Positions 54,951-62,317 of a DNA stretch of 64,000 nt are shown here, one piece after another. Source of the DNA: Hyphomicrobium sp. (GTDB lineage Bacteria > Pseudomonadota > Alphaproteobacteria > Rhizobiales > Hyphomicrobiaceae); NCBI GenBank assembly GCA_002928735.1, contig PERL01000006.1:62001-126000 (forward strand). The letters run 5' to 3'. The notes beneath the pieces are model-generated. The model was not told where the DNA came from. It was given only the letters and a program-made list of their open reading frames with translations, and searched no databases. The translations under genes were made by a program, and so were the position numbers. How positions within the stretch are numbered: the first letter of the stretch is position 1; each line of letters starts with the position of its first letter.

Positions 54951-55365
54951 GATCTCAACTCCCGCCAGATGACGCGCGGTACACTGTTTGACCATCGCAG
55001 AGACCCGTTAACTGCCCGTTAATGGTAAACCGAGCCCAAACCGGAAACGGGTCTTCCCACGCCCCGGTCGAGAGATTGTCCGCACGTTCCGGCGCGACCT
55101 ATCCATCGGCGCCTGCACATCTTTTTGCCGTCCGATGGTGTCGCCATTTGGGCGCCCTCGCGGCAAACTTCGGCCGTTCGCGGACAAGATTGATGCAAAA
55201 GACTCTGCAACTCGAGTCCGTCGACCGTGGCCAACCGGACTCAGGGTCCGCCCCGACCGCGCCGCCAACGCCGCCGCCCCTTCCAACGCATTCATTTCTC
55301 TCGCAGAGTTTCCAACCAATGGCCGGTGATTCGCGCGTCCGGACAGCATGAGGGAGGCCCAACCC
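54951..55365. other. Divergent region, CAP lipoprotein / dual-ATPase unit
   Basis: These 415 bases precede both the lipoprotein (minus) and the 55366 gene (plus). Open frames here have no ribosome binding sites or recognisable family, and no clear operators. A repeated CCGTTAA motif occurs around 55005-55025, which may be chance. Confidence 0.4.
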
Positions 55366-56493
55366 ATGCCCGCACGTGCCGGCGAGGCGGTGATCGAAAC
55401 CGCCCGCGATGCCGTCGCTGGACCTATTGAACATCTGCTGCTCGCCCGCATCGCGTGCGAGGGCGGAGCGACGCGTGCCGACCTGACGCGCGATGCCGGC
55501 GCCCTCCTGCAGCACAAACTGTCCCCCGCCGAGGTCCGCGCCGCCATCGAGTCCGGCACGGCCGCACTCGTGCAACTCGGCCTCGCCAACGAAACCCGCG
55601 GCCGCTTGACCGCCACCGCTACCGGCCTTCAGGCCGCCGCCACCTTCACCGAAACCGGCGCCACAACCTTCACAGATTGGGATCAGGTCCGCGATATGGC
55701 CCTCGTCGCCAAGGCCCTCGGCCTCGGCAAGGAGCCCGCATCGCGCAAAAAGAGCCTTGCCCGTCCCGAAGGCCTGCGCACCGCAATCCTGCAAAAGACC
55801 TACGGCCTCAAGGGCAAGAAAAACATTCCCGACGCCAAGCTGCGCGCGCAGTTGGCCCTCGTGGCGCTTGAGCGCGCCTTCGGCAACAAGATCAAAGCGG
55901 GTTTTACGAAGGGCTCCGGCCTCCCGTCGAAAGCCGCGCGCACGCTCGCTGGCCAGTTGGCCGCCTCGCCGCGCGAATTCGCAACCGACGCCAAGCTGAT
56001 CGCGCAATTGGCCGCCGATGCAGCCGGTGCCGCGCAAACCGATCCCGATGTGGTGCGCTTAGCCCTCCTGCGCCGCATGATGACGGCGCTGCTCGACGCC
56101 GCCCCGCCCATCGCCAAACCGGCCGCAGCACCCGTGCCGCCCGCCCGTCTCGTCGAAAAGGCCGCGAACGACACCAAGCCCGCCAAGGGTCCGCCGCCGC
56201 GTCCCGGCCTCGAAGACTTCGCCGCCGCCGTCAAACGCGCAGCGGCAAGGTCCGCGCACGGCTGGCCCGCAAAAGCATTTATCTCCCACGTCTGGGATCA
56301 CGTTCGCGTTGAGCAAGAGATCTGGGCTCTGTCCGAGATCGAGTTCAAGATCATGCTCACCGAAGCACACCGGCGCGGCGCCGTCGCGCTCGTGACCGCC
56401 GATCTCAAAAACAAAGATCTCCGCCAGGACATCGAACGGTCGGCCACGCCCGACCGCAACACGATCTGGCACTACGTCCGCATTGAAGATTGA
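55366..56493 (+). CDS. Putative winged-helix protein of a two-gene ATPase unit
   Basis: A 375-residue protein with no family that I recognise. Residues about 20-90 have a winged-helix-like pattern (TRADLTRDAGALLQHKLSPAE, then AALVQLGLANETRGRLTATATG). A helical middle follows (about 110-240), then a Pro/Ala/Lys-rich linker (about 250-280) and a compact C-terminal domain (about 285-375: FISHVWDHVRVEQ, EFKIMLTEAHRRGAVALVTADL, NTIWHYVRIED). GAGGGAGG supports the ATG at 55366; an earlier ATG at 55348 is less well placed. It is followed 33 bases later by the dual ATPase, so they are probably one operon. A DNA-binding or adaptor role is inferred from the fold pattern only. Confidence 0.7.
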   Translation: MPARAGEAVIETARDAVAGPIEHLLLARIACEGGATRADLTRDAGALLQHKLSPAEVRAAIESGTAALVQLGLANETRGRLTATATGLQAAATFTETGATTFTDWDQVRDMALVAKALGLGKEPASRKKSLARPEGLRTAILQKTYGLKGKKNIPDAKLRAQLALVALERAFGNKIKAGFTKGSGLPSKAARTLAGQLAASPREFATDAKLIAQLAADAAGAAQTDPDVVRLALLRRMMTALLDAAPPIAKPAAAPVPPARLVEKAANDTKPAKGPPPRPGLEDFAAAVKRAAARSAHGWPAKAFISHVWDHVRVEQEIWALSEIEFKIMLTEAHRRGAVALVTADLKNKDLRQDIERSATPDRNTIWHYVRIED

Positions 56494-56526
56494 AGCGCGG
56501 CCTCTCGTTGAGGCGCGCCAAAGGGT

Positions 56527-59500
56527 ATGGGTCGCATGGGTTTGATTGCAAAAAGCAGCGTGAGCGATGCGCCGAAGGATTGGGCCGCCGATGAATTGGC
56601 GCACGCCTTCGAGCACTCGATCACGTGGGAAGACGACATCTGGCGCGCCGATCCGGTCGACGTCGGTGAAGTGCATTCCAAGGCGCGTCTGAAGTTTGCC
56701 GAAACGCTCCGCTCGGTTTCCGCCGGCAAGGGCGCCGCCAATCAGGCCCGCATTCTGTTGTTCCACGGCCAGTCGGGCGCCGGCAAAACGCATCTGCTGC
56801 GCGCGCTGCGCACGTCGTGCCACCGCACGGGCGAAGCCTATTTCGGCTACGCCCAGATGACGCCCGACATCTCCAACTACGCCGAATACTTCCTGCGCCG
56901 CCTCGTCCACTCGCTGGAAAAATCTTACAATCCCGACACCCCGGGCGAGAGCGCGTTGACGCGGCTGACCACCAAGCTCGTCTCCGACGGCGCGGTCCTG
57001 CCCGCGAAAGATCTCGAACACCTGCGCGAAGCAGCCCTCGACGAAGATGAGCTCGCCCGCCTCGTGCTGCGCTTGGCCGACGACATCGTCGCCGCGCCTA
57101 AACTCGCCAACGAAGACCTCGACATCAATATCGTCCGCGCGCTGCTCTATTTAGAGCGCCGCGACCCACGCATCGATCAGCGCGTGCGCCAATATCTCAA
57201 TGGCCGCCAGTTGACGCCGCTCGCCCATCAGGCCGTCGCCGCGCTTGACCCCAACACCGGCGAAGACCGCGCCTTCGAAATCATCACCTCGCTCGGCAAG
57301 CTCATCTGGACGGTCGAGAAGGCCGCCCTCGTGTTCGCCATCGATCAGGTCGAAGACCTCCGCTTTTTCGATGACGCCGAGGAGCGCTTTCAGAAGGCGA
57401 TCCGCGATCTCATCCAGATCGCCAACCGCCTGACCAACGCCATCGTCATTGTCTCCTGTCTCGACGATTTCTTCGGGCAGGTGCGCGGCGCACTGCCTCA
57501 ATCGTATCTCGACCGCATTGAGAAGTCGGGGCCCGTAGCCCTGCTCGAAAGCCGCACGCAGGAAGAAGCCCGCCTCATCATCGCCCGCCGCCTTCAGCAT
57601 GAAGCGGAAGCCAAAGCCGGCGGCCTCGCCTACCCCGATCCGACCCAATTCTTTGGACCGCAGTTCTTTGAGGAATTCGGCGGCCTCTCCACGCGCCGCC
57701 TTCTCGAACACGCTCAATCGCGCTTGCGCGAAAAGGTCAACGGCGAACCCGAGGAGCGCGAAGAAGACGCCGGCGGCTGGGCATCCACACTCGCCTCCGT
57801 GCTCGGCGGCATCTTCGGCGATTCAGACGGCGGCGGCTCGCGCAGCGCCTCCACCCCGATGGACTACCGCGAAATGTGGGAGCGCTTCCAGAACGCTTCG
57901 GAAGCCGAAATCCCCTCCGATGATCGTGAGATGCTCGACATCCTCACTGCCGGCCTGTCGCTGGCGAAAGACGAGTGGGGCGGCAACATCGTGCTTGCCA
58001 CCAACCGCCTCGACCTGTCTGACGACCTGCCCGCATTCGATCTCGTCATCCGCCACAAGTCGACCGGCCACGCCGCCGAAGCGCGCGTCTTCCTGTGCAA
58101 TCGCAAGACTCAGGGCGGTGGCCTGAAGCGCCAACTGGACAAAGTGCTGACCTCGATGGCCGGCAAGGCCTGCTTCATGCTGCGCGCCTCCGACTTCCCG
58201 CCCAACGGCAAGAACCAGACGGCGCAGGCCATGCGCAAATTCCGCGAGAGCGGCGGCCGCCAGATCATCGTGCCGATCCCCGATTGGGAGCGCATCATGA
58301 CGGTGCGCGAATTCCACGCCCACTACCGCCAGGACGCCGGCTTCACCGCGTGGTTCGAGGACAAGCGCCTCCTCTCCAACATCATGGTCATCATCCAGCT
58401 CCTGCGCCTCGATCTCCTGGGTCGCAGCCTGCCACGCGCCGCCAAGACCGATGACAAGGCCGCCCCGGCGGCGGCCGAGGCGCAATCGCTTGCGCCAGCC
58501 ACAGCCGACGCTCCAGCATCCTCCCCGGGCGGCTGGACGACGGCATGGGCCGAAGGCGATGCCGAACCGCTCGCTGCCAACGATGAGCAACTTCCACTGT
58601 CCGTCATTCTCGACGAAAACGGCAGCGCCGGCTCCATTCTCGCCGGCCGCGAAAGCGGCGGCCGCGCACGTCCCGTCACGCTGAATAAGGATGTTCTGAA
58701 GCGCCACGCCGCCGTCCTCGGCGGCTCCGGCTCCGGTAAAACGACGCTAGCCCTTTGCCTCATCGAGCAGCTTCTGCTGCAAGGCATCCCCGCCGTCCTC
58801 CTCGACCGTAAGGGCGACCTGTGCTCCTACGCCAACCCCGATGTTTGGCGCGCCAACGACGACGAGTTCACCGAACGCCGCGGCGAACGCGAAAAGCTCG
58901 CTGATGCCATCGACGTTGCCGTCTACACGCCAGGCCGCGCCTCTGGCCGTCCGATCTCGATCACGCTTCTGCCCAACGGCATCAACGAACTGCCCGAGCA
59001 TGAGCAGCAACTGCTTGCCAACCTCTCGTCCGCAGCACTCGGCGAAATGCTGCACCTCAAGAACTCGGCCACGCATCAAAAGCAGTCGGGCACGCTCTCC
59101 GTCGCGCTGCGCATCCTGGGCTCGCGCTACAGCCGCGAAGTCACGCTGGCCGATCTCATCGCCCTGCTCGAAGACGAGGATCCCGAACTCACCGATCTCA
59201 CGCAGCGCATGGACCCGTCGGGCAAGATCCGCCGCGATCTCGTCGCTCAGCTGGATAGCTTGCGACATCGCAACTCCGCCCTCTTCGAAGGTGGCGGCGA
59301 AAGCCTGCGCATGGAAAGCCTGCTCGGCCTCGGGCCGTTCGCGCGCGATGGCCGCACGCGCCTGTCTATCATCTACACAGGCTTCCTCGGCGACAACGAG
59401 AACATCCTCTTCTGGGTCTCGCAGTTCCTGTCGGAGGCACTCCGCTTCTGCCAGCGCAATCCGAACGACGAACTGCAAGCCGTCGTCATGTTCGACGAAG

Positions 59501-59919
59501 CCGACCTCTACATTCCCGCTAACGCGAAGCCGGCCACCGCCGAGCCGCTCCAGAGCTTATTGAAACGCGCCCGCTCCGCCGGCCTCGGCCTCATGCTCGC
59601 AACGCAGTCGCCGGGCGACCTCGACTACAAGAGCCGCGACCAGATCACGAGTTGGTTCATCGGACGCGTCCGCGAAGACACCGCGTTGCGCAAACTGAAA
59701 GCCGCCTTCCAGAGCGAAAGCGGCCTCGATCCCGCAGCAGTGCTGCCGCATCAGACCGTCGGCGAATTCCACCTCGTCCAGGAAGGTCACGTGCGCTCGA
59801 TGAAGGCGCAGCGCTCACTCATCGAAGCCGAGCAGGTTCCGTTCGATCGCATCGAACAGTTGGCCCACGAGACCAAAGGGCAGGACGAAAAACAGCTCAA
59901 GTTATTCGACGTGCGCTAA
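56527..59919 (+). CDS. Dual ATPase: N-terminal AAA-type plus C-terminal HerA/FtsK-like
   Basis: An 1130-residue cytoplasmic protein with two nucleotide-binding modules. The first (about 50-430) has Walker A HGQSGAGKTH (about 80-89) and Walker B LVFAIDQVED (about 268-277), as in STAND/ORC-type AAA ATPases. A middle region (about 445-640) of unknown fold contains FDLVIRHKSTG and ARVFLCNRKTQGG. The C-terminal module (about 710-1110) has Walker A GGSGSGKTT (about 732-740), Walker B MFDEAD (about 988-993), ATQSPGDLD (about 1025) and a late RVREDTALRKL, matching HerA/FtsK-like DNA or protein translocases. The ATG at 56527 is followed by another at 56536. Gene pairs of an ATPase of this kind with a small adaptor often belong to defence or DNA-processing systems; that is inference here. 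Confidence 0.85.
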   Translation: MGRMGLIAKSSVSDAPKDWAADELAHAFEHSITWEDDIWRADPVDVGEVHSKARLKFAETLRSVSAGKGAANQARILLFHGQSGAGKTHLLRALRTSCHRTGEAYFGYAQMTPDISNYAEYFLRRLVHSLEKSYNPDTPGESALTRLTTKLVSDGAVLPAKDLEHLREAALDEDELARLVLRLADDIVAAPKLANEDLDINIVRALLYLERRDPRIDQRVRQYLNGRQLTPLAHQAVAALDPNTGEDRAFEIITSLGKLIWTVEKAALVFAIDQVEDLRFFDDAEERFQKAIRDLIQIANRLTNAIVIVSCLDDFFGQVRGALPQSYLDRIEKSGPVALLESRTQEEARLIIARRLQHEAEAKAGGLAYPDPTQFFGPQFFEEFGGLSTRRLLEHAQSRLREKVNGEPEEREEDAGGWASTLASVLGGIFGDSDGGGSRSASTPMDYREMWERFQNASEAEIPSDDREMLDILTAGLSLAKDEWGGNIVLATNRLDLSDDLPAFDLVIRHKSTGHAAEARVFLCNRKTQGGGLKRQLDKVLTSMAGKACFMLRASDFPPNGKNQTAQAMRKFRESGGRQIIVPIPDWERIMTVREFHAHYRQDAGFTAWFEDKRLLSNIMVIIQLLRLDLLGRSLPRAAKTDDKAAPAAAEAQSLAPATADAPASSPGGWTTAWAEGDAEPLAANDEQLPLSVILDENGSAGSILAGRESGGRARPVTLNKDVLKRHAAVLGGSGSGKTTLALCLIEQLLLQGIPAVLLDRKGDLCSYANPDVWRANDDEFTERRGEREKLADAIDVAVYTPGRASGRPISITLLPNGINELPEHEQQLLANLSSAALGEMLHLKNSATHQKQSGTLSVALRILGSRYSREVTLADLIALLEDEDPELTDLTQRMDPSGKIRRDLVAQLDSLRHRNSALFEGGGESLRMESLLGLGPFARDGRTRLSIIYTGFLGDNENILFWVSQFLSEALRFCQRNPNDELQAVVMFDEADLYIPANAKPATAEPLQSLLKRARSAGLGLMLATQSPGDLDYKSRDQITSWFIGRVREDTALRKLKAAFQSESGLDPAAVLPHQTVGEFHLVQEGHVRSMKAQRSLIEAEQVPFDRIEQLAHETKGQDEKQLKLFDVR

Positions 59920-60000
59920 TTTCCGGCGCTACGACGCGCAATTAGACAATGTTTAGACGTGCAAAATCATGGGCTTAGCGCCGTTTCTGCTACATTTTGT

Positions 60001-60170
60001 GCAGTGCGTCATCACGTTCGCCACTGCGAGATCACATTATGACAGAACTGCAAAAAGCTGATCCACGGGTATTTTTCCCGTGTAGGTGTTGTGTGATCGC
60101 GAAGTGACAGGGCGTGGACACATCGCGGTGCAAGGCGTCTCAGGGCACTTGGGGAAGGGCTGAGAGACGC
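60001..60170. ncRNA. Possible structured RNA (unclassified)
   Basis: Arms: GCAGTG/CACTGC (60001-60006, 60021-60026); GATCACA/TGTGATC (60030-60036, 60092-60098) enclosing CACGGG/CCCGTG (60064-60069, 60076-60081); GCGTCTCAG with CTGAGAGACGC (60135-60143, 60160-60170), two bases bulged. No transcript orientation or promoter is evident, so the call is tentative. Confidence 0.3.
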
Positions 60171-60214
60171 AAGAAAAGCCGGCAAAGGACCGGTCGTGTG
60201 CGGGGTTGTGTGTT

Positions 60215-60307
60215 ATGGCAGGTAAGTCGTTTTTTGCGTTAGTGCTGGCGTCGATGCTCGGGCCAGCTGTGGGCGTCGGGTTGTTCGTTCTTTTGAACGC
60301 ATTCTAG
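60215..60307 (+). CDS. Possible 30-residue hydrophobic small protein
   Basis: ATG at 60215 to TAG at 60307. The product begins MAGKSFFALVLASMLG and continues as one hydrophobic helix ending NAF, the size and shape of single-pass small membrane proteins. The ribosome binding site is poor (GGGG 11 bases upstream). It has no visible family and could be chance, but it is the only credible frame in an 858-base gap. Confidence 0.3.
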   Translation: MAGKSFFALVLASMLGPAVGVGLFVLLNAF

Positions 60308-60488
60308 ACGCTACGCACTTTTTGTTTCGATGGCGTCGCGTTCGGCATGTCTCCATGCCTGAGCAGCATTGCTCTTTTCCAAATTCCGGTTGCTAAATCG
60401 TCGTGGGATCACGCAGGTCAGGCATCCTCTCACGCCGATGATCAATCACGGTCACGGCCAATCCTGATGACAGATTGAGAAATGAATT

Positions 60489-60596
60489 GAGGCCCGTCCG
60501 CAATCTATCCGGCAGCGGGGGCTTCCGGGTAAGGAGCGAAACGGGCCTCGCATCGGGGATTGGCCAGGAGGGCGGTTAGGCCTATCCCCGTCCTGG
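60489..60596. ncRNA. Possible structured element with alternative pairing
   Basis: GAGGCCCGT/ACGGGCCTC (60489-60497, 60541-60549) forms a nine-base hairpin. Next, CGGGGAT/ATCCCCG (60554-60560, 60584-60590) overlaps in order with CCAGGA/TCCTGG (60564-60569, 60591-60596), so either two alternative folds or a pseudoknot can form. No known riboswitch or ncRNA consensus is recognised. Confidence 0.3.
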
Positions 60597-60777
60597 TGTC
60601 GCTCCAGCCCAAACCCGTGCGGGAAAGTTTGAGCCGGAGTGAGCACCAAGTCTCCTGTTCGACAGTCCGCCGGCATTGATCCTTCGGGGCGGTCCGGACG
60701 TTTCGCCGGCAGTCTGTCTCAGGGAGCCAAGAACAAGATCAAAACGCTGTGGCGCGTCAGCTATTCCAGGCGCCCGA

Positions 60778-61581
60778 TCAATTTCCTGCGCCCGGCGCCG
60801 GCGGTAATGCGGGCACACCGCCCCAACCCTGCTGGATGAGATAGGCCTCTTCCGCGCCGGTGAGCTCGCTGTGCGCCGGCATGCTCTTGATGGCCGTGCC
60901 GATCACGCCATCGAGGACATCGCTCTCGCCCTGGCTCGCGTTCCGCGCCGACGCTCCAGCCTCGCCACCGGTCAATACCGTGATGCGCCACTTGCCATCG
61001 CGTTCGCGGCAGGCGAGCCCCTGCGGACCTTTCCGCCGTTGCACGATCTCGTAGTGCCGGCAAACGCGGCCTTCACCGTCACGCACCGTTAAAACGGGGC
61101 GAATATCGCCCTCGTTGACGAGTTCTTTGTCTCCCGAAACCTTGGTGTCGAGTGCAACCTGCAGGTCGCCCGACGCAACAAACCCATCGCGATCCGCAAT
61201 AATCAGCGGCAACGTCGTGCTGGGAGACGAAAGCAAAGCCGACCCGATGCCGAAACCCAAGGCGAGTGCCGCCGCATAACCGGCTGCCGGCATGAGACCG
61301 AACCCATTCGGGAAAAAGCGCTCGATCAAGCTTTGCCGCGGCGCCGCGGCCCGTGTCTCAGACCGCGTGCCGCGCACCGTTGCAATCAGGCGGTCCGGAA
61401 TCGGCGCCGAGAGCACGGAATCGAATGGCGAAAACTGTCCCGGCCCGGTCGCCGCAAAAACCTCTAGCCGCGCGCGCACAGCCGGATCGACCGCCAAAAT
61501 GCCGTCCAACCATACCTTCTCCTCGGGCGACACCTGCCCGTCGGCATAAGCCATGATGAGTTCGTCAGGAACGTGAACCAT
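60778..61581 (-). CDS. Anti-sigma factor, membrane-anchored
   Basis: A 267-residue protein that begins with a zinc-lacking anti-sigma-like helix bundle (HVPDELIMAYADGQVSPEE), has one TM helix at about residues 90-115 and a periplasmic domain of about 150 residues. It would bind the ECF sigma factor encoded upstream (61565-62107) in the cytoplasm and release it on an envelope signal. Its ATG at 61581 lies inside the sigma gene's last codons, a 17-base overlap that favours coupled translation. AGGAGCG precedes the start. The His/Cys zinc motif of ZAS-type anti-sigmas is not seen. Confidence 0.82.
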   Translation of the reverse strand: MVHVPDELIMAYADGQVSPEEKVWLDGILAVDPAVRARLEVFAATGPGQFSPFDSVLSAPIPDRLIATVRGTRSETRAAAPRQSLIERFFPNGFGLMPAAGYAAALALGFGIGSALLSSPSTTLPLIIADRDGFVASGDLQVALDTKVSGDKELVNEGDIRPVLTVRDGEGRVCRHYEIVQRRKGPQGLACRERDGKWRITVLTGGEAGASARNASQGESDVLDGVIGTAIKSMPAHSELTGAEEAYLIQQGWGGVPALPPAPGAGN

Positions 61582-62107
61582 GGAGGCGCTCCTGAATTTG
61601 TGCGGTGGATACGCCAGCATCGGCGGCGATGTGTTGATAGAGAGCTTGCCGTGCCCGCGAGAGCCGGCTCATGACCGTCCCGATCGGCACATTGAGGATC
61701 GCGGCCGCGTCTTTGTAGGAAAGCCCGTCCACGCAAACCATGGCGACGAGCACCTGCTGATCCGGCGGAAGGCGGTCCATGCCTTCGCTGACGGCGGCCA
61801 GCGTCAAACGGCTTTCAGTCACGGCCCGGCCGTCCTCGCCGACCACGCCGACAGCTTCATCGATGTCGAGGGCCGGTCCGCGCACCTTTTCGGAGCGTTT
61901 GCGGTCGAGCCAGAGATTTTGGGCAATCCGGTACATCCAACTCTCGAGTTTGGTTCCCGGCTCCCATTGGTCAAGACGTGAGAGCGCACGCTCGCACGTA
62001 TCCTGAACGAGGTCGTCGGCCTGATCCATATTTCGCGTGAGCGCGAATGCGAACCTGCGTAAACGCGGCAGGAATTCGATCATTCGGGCCCTTACATCTT
62101 CCGTCAC
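61565..62107 (-). CDS. ECF-family RNA polymerase sigma factor (GTG start)
   Basis: A 180-residue sigma-70-family extracytoplasmic-function factor. Region 2 contains ADDLVQDTCERALSRLDQWEPG, and SWMYRIAQNLWLDRKR; region 4 contains LPPDQQVLVAMVCVDGLSYKDAAAIL and VPIGTVMSRLSRAR, split from each other by a linker. The start is a GTG at 62107 with GGAGAGGG eight bases upstream; longer frames to 62305 cover a leader and are not credible. It is cotranscribed with the anti-sigma gene and probably autoregulated. The signal is unknown. Confidence 0.92.
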   Translation of the reverse strand: MTEDVRARMIEFLPRLRRFAFALTRNMDQADDLVQDTCERALSRLDQWEPGTKLESWMYRIAQNLWLDRKRSEKVRGPALDIDEAVGVVGEDGRAVTESRLTLAAVSEGMDRLPPDQQVLVAMVCVDGLSYKDAAAILNVPIGTVMSRLSRARQALYQHIAADAGVSTAQIQERLHGSRS

Positions 62108-62317
62108 GGAATGCCCTCTCCGCGGCGCTTCGCCATGAGAACGAGGTGGTTGCCCGGATATTCCATGCCTTGCCTGTCCTCTCCAAGGCCCCATTCCGGC
62201 CCGATGCCGACACCGCCAAGCCGCAAACGGGCCGAGGCCGCGCCATAAACCGGAGCTACGCCTAGTCCAGGCACCGCCGCGCGTCCGGCGTGCGTCCGGC
62301 CGCAATCAGCTAGGTCC

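Larger units (their letters stand above)
59920..60777. other. 858-base gene-poor region rich in hairpins
   Basis: No protein-coding gene of normal size fits here. The stretch contains several well-formed inverted repeats at 60001-60026, 60030-60098, 60064-60081, 60135-60170 and 60489-60596, and one possible 30-codon gene at 60215. None matches the tmRNA, SRP RNA, RNase P RNA or riboswitch consensus that I know. It separates the dual-ATPase gene from the 3' end of the anti-sigma gene. Confidence 0.6.

Noticed and set aside
59920-60777. tmRNA, SRP RNA or RNase P RNA in the hairpin-rich gap
   Set aside because: I could not find the tag frame, the conserved SRP loop, or RNase P cores in either strand, so no specific class is named.
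60639-60839. Plus-strand frame of 66 residues in the gene-poor gap
   Set aside because: It starts with GTG without a good ribosome binding site and runs antisense into the anti-sigma gene, with biased Arg/Ser content typical of shadow frames.
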